Shown here: piece by piece, positions 31,905-43,291 of the stretch
Layout of the letters: each line of letters starts with the position of its first letter
How positions within the stretch are numbered: position 1 is the first letter of the stretch
Assembly (NCBI GenBank): GCA_030549495.1
Contig: JAUIRK010000306.1
Coordinates: 248,001 to 312,000, forward strand
Direction of reading: 5' to 3'
Source of the DNA: Nectonema munidae
Lineage: Eukaryota; Nematomorpha; Nectonematoida; Nectonematidae
DNA: 64,000 bases
Notes under the pieces: model-generated
What the model was told of the DNA's origin: nothing
What the model saw: the letters and a program-made list of their open reading frames with translations, nothing else
The model's database searches: none
Position numbers and translations under genes: made by a program

Positions 31905-31985
31905 TAGTACCCAATTTCAAAAATAAATATAACTAATCCAATATTTTTATGAAAGAAAAAATAAAAAGATAAATACTATATAAAA
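31905..31985 (+). repeat. Direct repeat flanking the LINE, left copy
   Basis: About 80 bases, from AATAGTACCCAATTTCAAAA to AAAGATAAATACTATATAAA, recur at 34196-34285 with about ten differences. The two copies bracket the LINE at 32.0-34.2 kb. Confidence 0.7.
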
Positions 31986-31994
31986 AACAGTGGT

Positions 31995-34150
31995 TGATAA
32001 TCATGAAGAAGGAATAAAAAAAATAATGGAAGCTGGAATGAAACAAAAAAAACAATTTGCCAAGCAGTAGAAGAAATTGGCAAAACTGAATATATAGAAA
32101 GAAAAAGAAAACCTTGGATGAGAGATGAGATAATGAAGTTAATTGATGAAAGAAATAAAGAGAATAAAATTAACACTGTGAAATACAAAAAACTATGCAA
32201 AGAAATTCAAAGCAAGTGTAGAGAAGCAAAACAAATTAGGTTGGAAAATGAATGTAAAGAAATTGAAGATTTAGAGAAAAGAAACAACACAAGAGAAATG
32301 CATAAAAGAATCAAGGGGTTTGAAAACAAACAAAAAGTAAACAGAAATAATAACATATCAGACGAACATGGAAACTTACTAACAGAAAAAATTGAAATTG
32401 GAGAAAGATGGCAAAGGTATATGAACAAACTATATGGAACATCAGAAATAGAAGCTGATAATTGCCATGATAATTATAGAGAAGAAGGGAATGAAAAATG
32501 TCTTCTAGATAAGAAAATTAGCAAAGAAGAATATAAACTAGCTTTGGGAAAAATGAAGAATTATAAGGCAATTGGACCAGACAAGTTACCAATAGAACTC
32601 ATCAAAAATGGTGGAAAAAGTTTAAATGAGAAAATGCTCAAAATTATCAATGATATTTTCATTACAGGCGTCATACCTAGGAACTTTTCCACAAGTGAGT
32701 TTATAGCAATCGCTAAAAAACCAGGCAGCACTAAATGCAAAGAACACAGAACTATTGAAATAACGTCGCACGTTTCAAAGCTTTTATTTCATATCATACA
32801 AAGCAGAATATCAGCTGTATTGAATCCAAAATTGAATACGCTGCAGTACGGATTTTTACCTAATCGTGGAAAAATTGAAGCTATCACAGAATTGAAATCT
32901 ATCATAACGCATAGAATTAATCAGAAACAAGAAACCTATATATGTTTTGTGGATTTTGAAAAGGCCTTCGATAAAGTAAACTACCAAACGTTGTTGAAAA
33001 CTTTGATGAAACGTGGAATATCTAGCAAATGTTTAAGAATGATTGAAAATTTATATAAAAATCAAGAAGGATATATGAAGGGTTACGAAGATTTGCCAAT
33101 CAAAATAAAAAGAGGTGTTAGACAAGGATGCGTGCTTTCTCCACTATTTTTCAATACCTATTCAGATGAAGCGTTCAAAGATTTGAAAGACGATGATGGA
33201 ATACAAATTGGAAGTTTCAAAATTAATCGAATATTGTATGCAGACGATACCGCCTTATTATCTGAAAGTGAAGAAGGATTGAATAAATTACTTCAAAAGA
33301 TGCATGACTTGGGTAAACTCTACAACATTACAATCAATTTGAAGAAAACAAAATGTATGAAAGTAGACAAAAATGGAAACACACACGTTTTAGTGAAATT
33401 AAAAGAAGAAAAAATTGAATGTGTACAAAATTTCAAATATCTCGGAATAAACTTAACAAGTGACGGAAGAGATGACAAGGAAATAGCAGGCGGGGTTGAA
33501 ATGGGAAGACAAGCGTTCTATAAATATGAAAAACTCCTGAAAAGTAGGCTCAGCTTGACACTAAAACGAAAAATTTTGGAATCATACGTATGGTCTATCT
33601 TGAGATATGGAAGTGAAACTTGGATATTGAAAGAGAGCAGTAGAAAAAAGATTGAAGCTTTTGAAATGTGGTGTTACAGAAGAACCTTCAGAATATCTTG
33701 GACAGCCCATGTGACGAACCTTGAAGTACTGAAAAGAATGAAAATGATGAACACATGTCTTTTGAAATGCATTGAAAATAGAAAATAGCATTTATCGGGC
33801 ACATACTGAGAGGTAGTGGCGGAGAATAGTTGAAAGAAATCACGAACACTTTTGGATCGACAAAAGGGAAAGGAAGTGGAAGAAAAAGAATAAATTGGTT
33901 TGACGAAGGAAGACGAATGACAGAAGGAAATTACGAAGAACTGAAGAGCCTTGCAAATGATAGAGAAAAATACAGAAAGAAATATCAAGAATATATTGAA
34001 GAAAGGGTTCATGCCAACCTTCGAAAACGAAGAGGCTAAATAGAAGAGAAGAAGGAATTTAAATTTTACACAAAAACGATTGGATCTTAGAGCCATAGGG
34101 GTATCCAAGCAACAACAAGGAAGATGACTTCCAAAAAATTTATTAAGAAA
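31995..34150 (+). mobile_element. 5'-truncated non-LTR retrotransposon (LINE)
   Basis: The copy contains the reverse transcriptase and C-terminal region of a LINE but no apurinic endonuclease, so it is truncated at the 5' end. After the coding region the 3' UTR reads GATTGGATCTTAGAGCCATA, GGGGTATCCAAGCAACAACA, then AGGAAGATGACTTCC, in the style of RTE/CR1-type LINE tails. Frame integrity suggests a young insertion relative to the other debris in the window. Confidence 0.75.
32070..34039 (+). pseudogene. LINE ORF2 reverse transcriptase, nearly intact but 5' truncated
   Basis: One frame is open from 32118 to 33788 (556 residues). It shows the N-terminal linker (ERKRKPWMRDEIMKL is readable just before the first Met), motif 1-2 (KNYKAIGPDKLPIELI), QYGFLPNRGKIEAI, motif A FVDFEKAFDKV, motif B RGVRQGCVLSPLFF, motif C RILYADDTALL with both catalytic Asp, motif D NLKKTKCM and thumb FKYLGI. 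The tail WCYRRTFRISWTAHVTNLEV follows. A one-base slip at about 33785 shifts it, and the next frame reads IAFIGHILRGSGGE, a TAG at 33826-33828, then RINWFDEGRR to the stop at 34037-34039. The endonuclease domain is missing. Clade is probably RTE/CR1-like; not resolved. Confidence 0.88.
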
Positions 34151-34154
34151 AACC

Positions 34155-34285
34155 TAAGAAGATAAATACCAAATAAAAAGTAGTGATTAGATTATTGAAG
34201 AAAATAGTACCTAATTTCAAAAATAAATATAACTCATTCAAAATTTATATGAAGAAAAAACAAAAAGATAAATACTACATAAAAA
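34155..34285 (+). repeat. Direct repeat flanking the LINE, right copy
   Basis: The 34196-34285 part repeats 31905-31985. Just before it, 34155-34195 (AAGATAAATACCAAATAAAA then GTAGTGATTAGATTATTGAA) repeats the junction seen at 31968-32000, so the right side carries one and a half repeat units. Confidence 0.65.
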
Positions 34286-34669
34286 TTAATTATAAAAAAT
34301 CCAAAAATAAAAATTTTTTGTTATCAAAAAAAAGGAAACCCAAAAGTAATAAAAAAATCTCAAATTTAAGATATTTAAAGTAATATTTAAGTAAAGTTGG
34401 ATGATCCTCTCATGTCAAAAACTGTCAATCAATATCAAAAATTAAAATTTTTGAACATAATTTTGATATTATCTGTACCTTATATTATAACTTGTTGTCT
34501 ATATTCGATACTCCGTTGAAAATATATAATTATATAGAGTTTTGAATGCATACCACTTTTTATATTTAATACATGGATACTATTTTGAAAACATCAATCA
34601 AAATTTTGATTGATGATAAATTATTCTATTAAAATATTAATTCAAATTTTACATAAAATGTATCTTTTT

Positions 34670-35250
34670 ATACTAAATTGATCATGGTGGTTTCATTTCT
34701 GGACTCAGTTTTGTATTTAAGATTTGAAAATATGTAAAAGTGCAATCAAATGTGTGATTTGGGTTTGAAAAATATCTAAAAAATATTTTTAAAATTAAAA
34801 AAATATCTGTTTTTATACAAAATCGACTTTGATTGTTTTATTTATGGTCTCTATAGACTCCGTTTTCGCACTGCAATTTGAGGGTTATGTCTAAAAACTG
34901 TTAGTAAAAATATTTTTTAAATTTTAAATAAAATATTTGTTTTTATTTCAGATCAGCCATCTTACTTTCATTTCTCGACACAGTTTTTGCGATTAGGCTT
35001 AATATTTTTCTACTACATGGGCAATGCTGATTTCATTATTGGACTCAGTTTTTGTAATTAGAGTATAAGAACGATGGAATTATGAAGCAAATTTGTCATT
35101 TCCGAAAACAAAGTGTGCATGTAGAATTATTATAGTTTGAGTTCATAATCAAATAAAAAATTTCTTATGAATTCAGCTTTAATACTGATTAATTAGCAAT
35201 TTTTTATACTAAATAGACTATGCTTATTTCATTATCTGAAAGTGTCAAAT
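34670..35250. repeat. Diverged tandem repeat, 120-170 bp units
   Basis: Four or five blocks share TTTTTATACTAAAT(T/A)GA(T/C), then TTTCATT-CTGGACTCAGTTTT and GTAATTAGA-like words (starts near 34670, 34810, 34935, 35030, 35200). Units vary in length. This looks like an old, non-coding satellite-like array. Confidence 0.5.
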
Positions 35251-35259
35251 GAATCAGTG

Positions 35260-36445
35260 ATGTATGCCTGAAATCTTTCCAAAAAATGATGTCAAATTTT
35301 TTCGGAAAATCATTATATATAGGTTAAATGTACAAATATATTTTTTTAATATTTTTGCCTATAAAACTATTTCCAACTATGATATATTTAATTGAAGAAA
35401 ATTTATATGAAATATTTAATTAGAAAAAAACGAATCAGTATAAAAAAATTTTCAAGATGAATATGAGAGAATGAAGCTACAAGAAAACAAATTGAAGGGA
35501 AAAAGAAAATTTGAGTAGTAACTCCTAGGGCTCCGCTTTTAAAAGGTCAGTGTAGTAGTCGTATGAAGAGCTACATAATTTTATGATACAAGTATCTATC
35601 TTGACTAAATGGAAGTTCTATCATGTTCCAATGAACTAGGAAGTGATGTAATGATCCAATACTGGGTGTTTCAAAAAATGTTTTGACCGTGAACAAAAAG
35701 TTCCTCTTGCTAAGGAAAAATCTTTAAACCTTTGTCTTATCAGCTAAGATTACGATTATTATCATTTTAATAAGAAAATCTGAAAATTTTCAATCGGTCA
35801 AAGTTATCAATAATGTCACAGATGACATTATCTGAAGATTTTGTCACTATCAAGATACTTTTATATTTTGAATTGAATTTGACCATCTTTTTCTTTTGAC
35901 TTGAATTAAAGAGCCTCTTATAGATGATGAAGGTGAGCAACTTTTTGTAATTGAACAATGAACATCACTAACGATTTCATGAGAAAAAAACTTTTAAGCT
36001 GGGATTGGTTGGCAAATATTTAAACTTAGTATTTGTTCATATCACCTGATAAAAAAACACATGATACTCATAAAAAAGCCTAAGAAGATTATTTAATTCG
36101 GAAGTTCTGAGATTCATCAAAGCTTTCTCTAAATAAATCTTTAAAGATGATTTTTCTAACGCAGGTTGCAGAAACTTAATTTCTGATCAAAGTATAGCTA
36201 CTATAGGAAGGTTAATCATAGAATGAATAGCAAAATTACATAGTGTATAGAGTATAAAATGACTTAGAAACTTCCAACCGATAAAGAATTTGTAACCAAA
36301 GCGATGGAGGTCGTATAGAGATACATAATTTACTGACAGGTGAAATATTTTGAGTGAATTAAACAACAAACGTTGATTTAATAAATAAATTAGGAAAATA
36401 ATTAGTAGAGAAATATGGCAAGTATAATTTATTTAAAATTTTATA
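35260..36445. other. No gene seen
   Basis: AT-rich sequence. Open frames at 35767-35958 and 36187-36369 have no recognisable domain. Confidence 0.45.
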
Positions 36446-36447
36446 TA

Positions 36448-37664
36448 CAGGTAGTCGTCGACTTACGACATATCCGACTTACGACAGATCGACTTTACGA
36501 CGCCAACAAAACTAAAATATTTCTCAAAAATAAATTTTAATAATGGCAGTTTTTTTCTTTTTTGCATAACTTCTCTTTTTTTTTTGTTTTTGATTTTTAC
36601 ATTGCTGTAAGTGATTCTTTTAATTTTTTTATATACATGTTTTGTTATGGTACTAATTTTTTTTATTTTTGATTTTTTAAACAAACTGCTAAGAAAACTA
36701 TTTATTTAATATTAATTAATTACTGCGTCACTTTAAAAATTTTAAGTGTTTGACTGATTATTACTAAAAATGTTTTATTGAACAATAAGTCTCTTTTTCT
36801 TTAAATATTTTTGATTTAGTTTTTAAAAAGTTAAACGATTTATTAATGCTGGCCACGACAGTGAAAGTGATTTAGAAATAATCAAAGAAAAAATAGTCTC
36901 ACTGGCAAAAGAACTTTCTTTGGAATGTGAAATTGAAGAAGTCGAAGAAATAATTGAAAAAGAAAATGAGGAACTGACAAATGAAGAATTGATTGTTCTT
37001 GAAGAAGAAAAAGTAACAGAAGAAATGAGGGCAACAGAAAAAAGCGTGGCAGAAACAGCAGAAGTAGAAAAAGATGTGCGGAGGATTTTCAGCACCAAAG
37101 GACTAGCAGAAGGTTTATTGCAAGTCAACAAAGTTCTTGCACATTTTGAAAAAATGGATTCCAATGTTAAACGTTTTGCAAAAATTGAAAGATTGGTTTT
37201 AGATGCTTTTCGTCCATATAAGGAAATTTATGAGGAGAGACGCAAAAATACCGTTCAAACAAAAATGACTACGTTTCTGAAAAAAGAATCTCCTTCATTT
37301 AGCTCTGCGCTCAGTGAAGATCTTGAAGGTTCGCATCTATTCACAAGCGAAAAATAATTTTTATTTGTGATGTGTCCAAATAAAACTGTTTTTAAATTTT
37401 TGACTTATATTTTTTTTGTAAACATAAACAGCATATATATACATATATAAAGGTAACACATAATATCTTAAAGGTAACATATAATACCTTCATGTACTAT
37501 AGTGAGTGTAAATATCAAGAATTAAAAGAATTTCGAGGCATAAATATTAAATATAGCTACAAAATGTAACTTTAACTCTGACATGTACCTACTCGACTTA
37601 CGTCCAGTTCGCTTTACGACAGGTTATTCAGAACGGAACCCCGTCGTAAGTCGACGATTACCTG
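36448..37664 (+). mobile_element. Internally deleted Tigger element with good termini
   Basis: TA|CAGGTAGTCGTCGACTTACG at the left and TCGTAAGTCGACGATTACCTG|TA at the right form an inverted repeat of over 20 bases with one mismatch, flanked by the TA duplication of Tigger/pogo elements. A second inverted block, GACTTACGACAGATCGACTT versus its counterpart at 37587-37620, lies inside. At 1217 bp only the 3' end of the transposase gene remains, so the copy is non-autonomous. Confidence 0.85.
36827..37357 (+). pseudogene. Tigger transposase C-terminal domain only
   Basis: The frame is open from 36827 to the stop at 37355-37357. It begins RFINAGHDSESDLEIIKEKI, continues with a Glu-rich stretch (ELTNEELIVLEEEKVTEEM), then GLAEGLLQVNKVLAHFEKMD and ends with TVQTKMTTFLKK. 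This is the acidic tail and KQTxxxxFLK ending of Tigger1-type transposases. The DNA-binding and DDE domains are deleted. The open frame has no ATG at its start; the first ATG is at 36920. Confidence 0.75.
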
Positions 37665-37669
37665 TATTT

Positions 37670-38575
37670 GATATACAGTTTTGATTGATTTTTTTGATAA
37701 GGTTAATTCATTTTCATAAAAAATGAACATCACTACTGAATTCAGCATATTTAAAATATAACAATAAAAATACATGTAAAAAATTTTAAAATCTAAGAAA
37801 GGGAGGACGCGTAAAATGTCACCACCTCCAACCATCACTTTAGAGAACAAATGCTAGCCATCGCTAAGGTATAAAAAATATTTAAAACCGGCATTGATTT
37901 CTAGAGTGGGTTTTATTGGCCTGGCTAAAGTTGCCAAATCGTATTATTCCTCATCTGTAAAGCATAGGGAAGTATTTCAGAGAACACACTTGAAAACAAC
38001 ATTTGAGATAAAATTTACATCCATTCCTTTATCTGTGTTGAAGAGTAGAACAATTATTTAGGCATTATATGTGCATACTTTTTGTCTCCGTGTCTGTGTG
38101 AGTAAAAGAAATTTTTAACTTTGATAAATGCGACTTCTTGTTATTGTTAAAAGAAAAAAACTTTTTCTTTTGTTTTTGAGTGAACAAAAGCAATTGAAAG
38201 CGACAGAATGTAAAAAATCTTTTGTTTCTTTTTATAACATTGCATTAAATCTGCTGCATTTAACTTTCTAATTGATCAATTCGCAACATGTAAGAAAAAA
38301 TGCTTCTTAACTTTTTTCAATTATCCAATACATACTGTTCTGATATACTACCATTAGTTACACTGAAAATTATTATAATATACTACATTCTAAACATGGT
38401 AAAAAAGTTGCATTAAAAAGTGTATTTCAAAGGATTTAAATAATAATATAGAATTTCCTTCTTTTTATATCTCCTGTTAATTCTAAATGTTGACTGATTA
38501 ATTTTAGTAAATATTTTGTATAGTATATATGCCTTTTTAATAATGCTTTATGATGTTTACCTCATTTTTGTAAAA
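37670..38575. other. No gene seen
   Basis: AT-rich spacer without domain-bearing frames or paired repeats. Confidence 0.4.
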
Positions 38576-38580
38576 TTTTG

Positions 38581-38634
38581 GATATTCATCCAGAGACATA
38601 GAATTTTCGATGCGTCCCATTTTAAGACGTGTTG
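38581..38634 (+). repeat. Exact 54-bp direct repeat, left copy
   Basis: From GATATTCATCCAGAGACATA to TTAAGACGTGTTGA the 54 bases are repeated without change at 41492-41545. Sequence outside the repeat differs at once on both sides, so both copies have sharp borders. Confidence 0.85.
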
Positions 38635-38841
38635 ACCTTAATCTCACTGATTTGTTTAACTTTTAATTTGTGCTACGGTTAATTTTTTCAGATATTGATT
38701 GCGATTGTTAAAGCTTATAACTTACGATGATAATAATAATAGATTTCTATTCATAAAGTTGAAAACAGTTAAAACGATAATAGGAAGATTGAATCTCATG
38801 TTCAACTTTTCTCTTAATTGTTGAAAATTGATTAATGTTTT

Positions 38842-38930
38842 TATGAAACATTTCAATGTGGGATGGGGGTGGATGTGAAGACAAATGTTCTATGAAGGGG
38901 TCGACGGGTAAAAAAGTTTGCCGATCCCTA
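38842..38930. repeat. hAT-like terminus, inverted copy of the 1.8 kb repeat
   Basis: It matches 1783-1850 in reverse complement, and extends into TAAAAAAGTTTGCCGATCCC, a typical hAT-like end (GGGATCGGCAAACTTTTTTA in reverse). No target duplication was found. Confidence 0.5.
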
Positions 38931-39384
38931 ATATAACTAATAAATTCCCTGACCCTAATTAATATTAATGTTTTTAACTTATTATGATAAATATTAAAAC
39001 ATGATTTAAATTATAAATTATCATTAAAAAAACATTGTAGAAAAACATTTTTACAAAAATTGTTTTATTTTATTAATGATAAGATAAAATTTATATTAAA
39101 ACTTAGCCATTGATAAAAGGGGTAGTTACATTTATTGAATGTTTTTTACAGGTAACATTCAAAGATCGATTTCAAAAAATTCTCAAAACGTCAATAAAAA
39201 ATATTATAGGTATGTTTTTAGTCTTCATATTAATAAAAGTAAATTTTTACGAGATAAAAATTTTCCAAATTTGTAAAATGTGATGTTCACATAAATTTTT
39301 GTCAACCAAGTTATAAACTTTTTGTGTTAGAATTATGAGTGCTTCTGTAATACCAACATATGGTTTTAAGTTGTTTAGTTGGTT

Positions 39385-39525
39385 TTAAGTGAGTAAGGCT
39401 TTGTATAGTTCTGTCTTCGATACAAAAAGTCGTGACTTCGATCCAGCATCATACTTTTGCTTATAGTTCGACACAAGTGGTGTAAGTGAGCCTTCTCAAT
39501 GAAAACACTCGAAGGTGCTTTTTAC
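39385..39525 (+). mobile_element. tRNA-derived SINE copy B
   Basis: This copy shares with 4530-4685 a GTGAGTA head, the B-box-like CTTCGATCC, the TTCGACACAAGTGGTGTAAG body (copy A: TTCGATAGAAGCGGCGTAA) and CCTTCTCAATGAAAACACTC. It is more decayed in the head than copy A. Confidence 0.5.
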
Positions 39526-39689
39526 TTTTGGGAAAATTACTTTTTCAAATGAAAAACTATTTTGAATTACGATAGAGAGAACTTAAGAGAGTATTTTAGC
39601 AAAGCTATAATAAACATTGGTGTTTTTGAAAAACTTAGGTATTACTTATCCTTCAAGTATAAGTAATAGCCTTTATAATCCTTAGGTAT

Positions 39690-39955
39690 TACATCCATTT
39701 TAATATCCATAATATAATGAAAAAGTCTTCACACAAACTTCTTTATTATCATTCAAGTAATTTAAAGCAAAAACAATATATCACATTTTATGAAGAAATA
39801 GAAACTCCCATTTGCCCTTTTTGTATGTTACGTAGTGCATGTGCAATGTAGCTTTTGCATTATTCGCTGTTTTTGCTTTAAATTACTTGAATGATAATAA
39901 AGAAGTTTGTGTGAACACTTTTTTTCATTATATAATGGATATTAAAATGGATGTA
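39690..39955. mobile_element. Foldback (hairpin) MITE
   Basis: The left arm 39690-39775 and right arm 39868-39955 are inverted copies of about 86 bases with three or four differences, around a loop of about 92 bases. Both outer ends read TA next to CATCCATTTTAATATCC, so a TA target duplication (mariner or pogo type) is plausible. No coding capacity. Confidence 0.7.
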
Positions 39956-40224
39956 AAACGTTTTTCGAAACTAAGTTTTAAAATTCACTTTTTGCTTAAT
40001 TGAAACTTTCGATACAAACTAAAAAAATTTTTAATTGTGTGTCACTATAATCTATGCAGAAAGCAAAAATTGAAGAGTTAAAAACTTGTCTATAAATGAA
40101 CTGCTAGTTGCATCGAATTAAAAAAGAGAATTAAATTAGAGGCGGAAAATTAGAAAATTATCTGTGTCTTTCAACGCGTCTACAGAACCTGACAATCGCA
40201 CATAATATTACGCGTATTTATTAA

Positions 40225-40449
40225 GAAACAAGACTTCAAAGCTTATTCAGAAAAGTAAAATCAAAAGACACTTTAGAATTTAAAAAAGACACTTTAGAAT
40301 TAAAAAAAGACACTTTAGAATTAAAAAAAGACACTTTAGAATTAAAAAAAGACACTATAGATTTTGAAAAAGACACTTTAGAATTTGAAAAAGACCGTTT
40401 AGAACTAAAAATGGTATATTATTTAGTAAGAAGCAAAAAATTTTGCACT
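40225..40449 (+). repeat. 21-bp in-frame minisatellite encoding a heptad repeat
   Basis: From about 40262 to 40410 there are seven copies of a 21-base unit, GACACTTTAGAATTAAAAAA with variants. Read in the open frame it gives KDTLELK repeated seven times, the later units varying to KDTIDFE and KDRLELK. The frame lacks an ATG and stops at 40447-40449. A seven-residue period with Leu/Ile spacing would make a coiled coil if translated. It may be a relic exon or a chance array. Confidence 0.5.
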
Positions 40450-41490
40450 TGACTTCTTGAAAAGACATTCTATGATTTAAAAATCTAGAGCAGTCTAATT
40501 CTATTAAATATATAGAATTAGTGCGCATGCACAAAAATTACTTTATTTACTTTTGATGCTGAATCAGTCAATGAAAAGACAAAAAATTAAACGTCAAAAA
40601 AGAAGGGGTGCGATAATTCTAAATTGCGTTTTTTCTAAGATTCAAAAAGTCAAATTGACAAAAATGCTCAATTTTTGGATTATCTGTTAATTATTTTCAA
40701 TTTAAGTATAATATCAGTTTTAATTTTGAATTTTTCAGCTCCTAATAAATTTAAAGGTGCATCTTAGAAGGTTGTATTTTCCCAAATCAGTGGGCATTTT
40801 TTCAGTCGTACTCAACATTCTCCAGGTAAAAAACTTGATTTAACTAACTAGCTAACAGACAAATAAAACAAACCAACAAATTAAAAATATTAAGTTTCCA
40901 ATAAGTTAATTTTTTATCAAATGTAAATTTAAAAACAAGTACTACAAATTAACTTTCCAAATTTTTTAAAACTTACCGATACAATTTTGAAAAAAAAGTT
41001 TTTATATTTTTTTACATTTGTAAAATTTTAATTGAAGAATTAGTATTTTCACTTTAACTGAAACTTTTGAGTTTTTGAAAACAGAGTTAATGTTTGATGT
41101 TCAAAAAAGGGGGAACTGGAACCTTATTGTTTAAAAAAGTTTCTGACGAAAATCAGATTAGTGAAAGTTCTTTAATTTTTCGATGACTTGCTTTAAAATT
41201 TCTGATTTCTTGATCATGCGCTAAAACACATTATGCATGGAAAATCGTAACTTACTTTTTAACAACTTTTGACAATGGTTGCATATATGGCTTCTAAAAT
41301 CTGGTTAGGAAGAATTTTCGCCAGTAGGATAAATTTATGAACTAAAGCAAACAATGGTAAAACACTTGAAGTGGAAAGTGAAAAAAGAATGAAGTTTCAT
41401 AGCAAACAAAGTCTATGGATAGACAAATTGTGACATCATTTCCAAATTAATCAAATATATTTTGGCTGTCTACGTAAGATAAATAATTTT
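40450..41490. other. No gene seen
   Basis: AT-rich sequence without recognisable features, bounded on the right by the 54-bp repeat. Confidence 0.4.
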
Positions 41491-41491
41491 T

Positions 41492-41545
41492 GATATTCAT
41501 CCAGAGACATAGAATTTTCGATGCGTCCCATTTTAAGACGTGTTG
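41492..41545 (+). repeat. Exact 54-bp direct repeat, right copy
   Basis: Identical to 38581-38634. Beyond it the sequence becomes GATAAGAAAAAATGGC, unlike the left copy's continuation. Confidence 0.85.
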
Positions 41546-41559
41546 ATAAGAAAAAATGG

Positions 41560-42200
41560 CTCCATTGGATTCATATGCTTTGAATGATAATAAGGCTTAA
41601 ATATTTCGAAATGTCGCAGATTATTACCATAATCTCTCACTATCAGTTGCGAGTTGCGACACATTGAAAAGCAATGAAAGCGTGGGTAACTTGTACCACA
41701 CTCCCAGTCTATATTCGGGAATGATCGGTAACGAATCCTAACGACTTATTTTCAACATCGTATCATCAGTACTCCGAACGTTCTCACCACCACATTCATT
41801 CGCGTCGTGTGAATTCAATACCTCTTCTGCGTTCTTTTGCTTTTCTCTCTTCTCTCCTTCCTATACTTTTTATGTTTGTTTGCAAACCGCGCGTATGGGA
41901 CGTTTCAACTAATATAAGAGCACAATCTATTATAAATATCAAAGTGAAGCTTTTCTCATAGCAAGCATACCACTATTAGTGCTGCGGCTGCTGCAACAAC
42001 AACAAAACTCCTTCTCACCAATTATCATTAAGTAAATATCCTCGTGCTCCATTCCCAATATAATAAATAGTTGCATTTTTCTAGCTGTGAAAACTGCGTT
42101 TTTTCTCTTTTCTTTTTGGTAAGCTTTACTTTTATCACTATTCATTTATATTGTTTTAAAGTTTACATATATTGTATTTGAAATAGAAAATATATCATAT
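41560..42200. other. Moderately GC-richer stretch, no gene assigned
   Basis: The part 41660-41880 is less AT-rich than its flanks and has CpG words (GCGTCGTG, CGCGCGTATGG). It could be a promoter or first exon, but I see no conserved protein. The minus-strand frame at 41939-42145 contains a Cys run from a CAG/CAA microsatellite and no known domain. Confidence 0.3.
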
Positions 42201-42208
42201 CGTTATCA

Positions 42209-42640
42209 CTGACGGATTTAAAGGGGGCGGAACTGGCGTACGCCCCCTAAAATTGCATTGCCAAATGTTTAAAAAATTTTCTTGATCTAATTCTTTTCGT
42301 AGAACTCAAATATTATGATGATTTCTGCAACTGGTTTTTTAGATTCAATCTTTCTCTAAAGTGAGAAGCCCTAAAAAGTTTTTTATGTTTCAATCGTAGT
42401 TAAGTGTGACACTTATTATTTTTATATTATCCAATTTTTTTTTTGCAAATTTATTATTTAAACACATCAAGTTTTACCACATCAATTCACTTCGCAGTTC
42501 AATGAATGAGGATCGTTTTGCTCTCATTCTTCTTTTTGTTTTAAAAATTTTGATAAAGCTTAAATTTATATGCTTGAAATTTGAGTTCTAGTTTAGTAAA
42601 ATCCGCCCCCCTAATGCCAATTTCTAGAACCGCCCCTGGT
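42209..42640. mobile_element. Small MITE with CGCCCC ends
   Basis: The left end (CTGACGGATTTAAAGGGGGC) and the right end (CTAGAACCGCCCCTG) are weakly complementary, and both borders carry GTTAT (GTTATCA and GTTATGA), a possible decayed target duplication. Subterminal GGGGGCGG and CCGCCCCC blocks are inverted. No coding gene inside. Confidence 0.4.
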
Positions 42641-42659
42641 TATGATAAAACAATCAATA

Positions 42660-43100
42660 CAGTATTCCCCCGCTATTCGCTGGGCCGTTCCTTTCCATCC
42701 CCCGAATAGCGAAAATCAGCGAATTATTGACGCCGTTTTAAAACGCCTATGTATGATATTATATACGATAAAATATGCTGAAAACAGTTTTACTCATTAA
42801 AATACAGTAATATGTAGTAACGATGAATAAAACACTTTAATTTTGTTGGGTGATGATGATTATATTTGCTCTTACCATACTATGACATTGATGTAATGGC
42901 ACAGCTTAAATGCTCTTTATAGCAGTTTCGTCACTTCAAGAAGATTTGTCTTTCTTTAGAAGGAAGTGTAGTTTCTTGAGAATCAAAAAATGGCGTAGTA
43001 TTTTTTCGGGTGTGGCTTGATTACTTTTCCTGACCCTCTTTAGGAACATCATTATTAGCAGCTGGCCTCGTTGTTTTTTCATAGTGGTGAAAGGAGAAAC
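42660..43100 (+). repeat. Tigger-like left terminus and internal remnant
   Basis: TA|CAGTATTCCCCCGCTATTCG is a typical Tigger end, followed by subterminal GAATAGCGAAAATCAGCGAA. No transposase or right terminus was found. Confidence 0.45.
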
Positions 43101-43291
43101 AAAAGCTCATAAATCACATTGTCATATTAAAATTATTTACTAGTTATGTATACTCACAGTAACATTCCTTTTTTACAAAATATTTAAACTCTTTAAAATA
43201 GAAAGTTATAGAGCTGATTCATACTGAGATATTAGTTCATAAAAATATATATCAAGTTTAGAAGTAAATATTTTCAAACTTGTACTTCGTT

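Noticed and set aside
36823-37164. 113-codon Ser-rich minus-strand frame
   Set aside because: It is the antisense of the Glu-rich Tigger C-terminal tail on the plus strand.
41939-42145. 68-codon minus-strand frame with a Cys run
   Set aside because: The Cys run comes from a CTGCTGCAACAACAAC microsatellite and the rest shows no domain.
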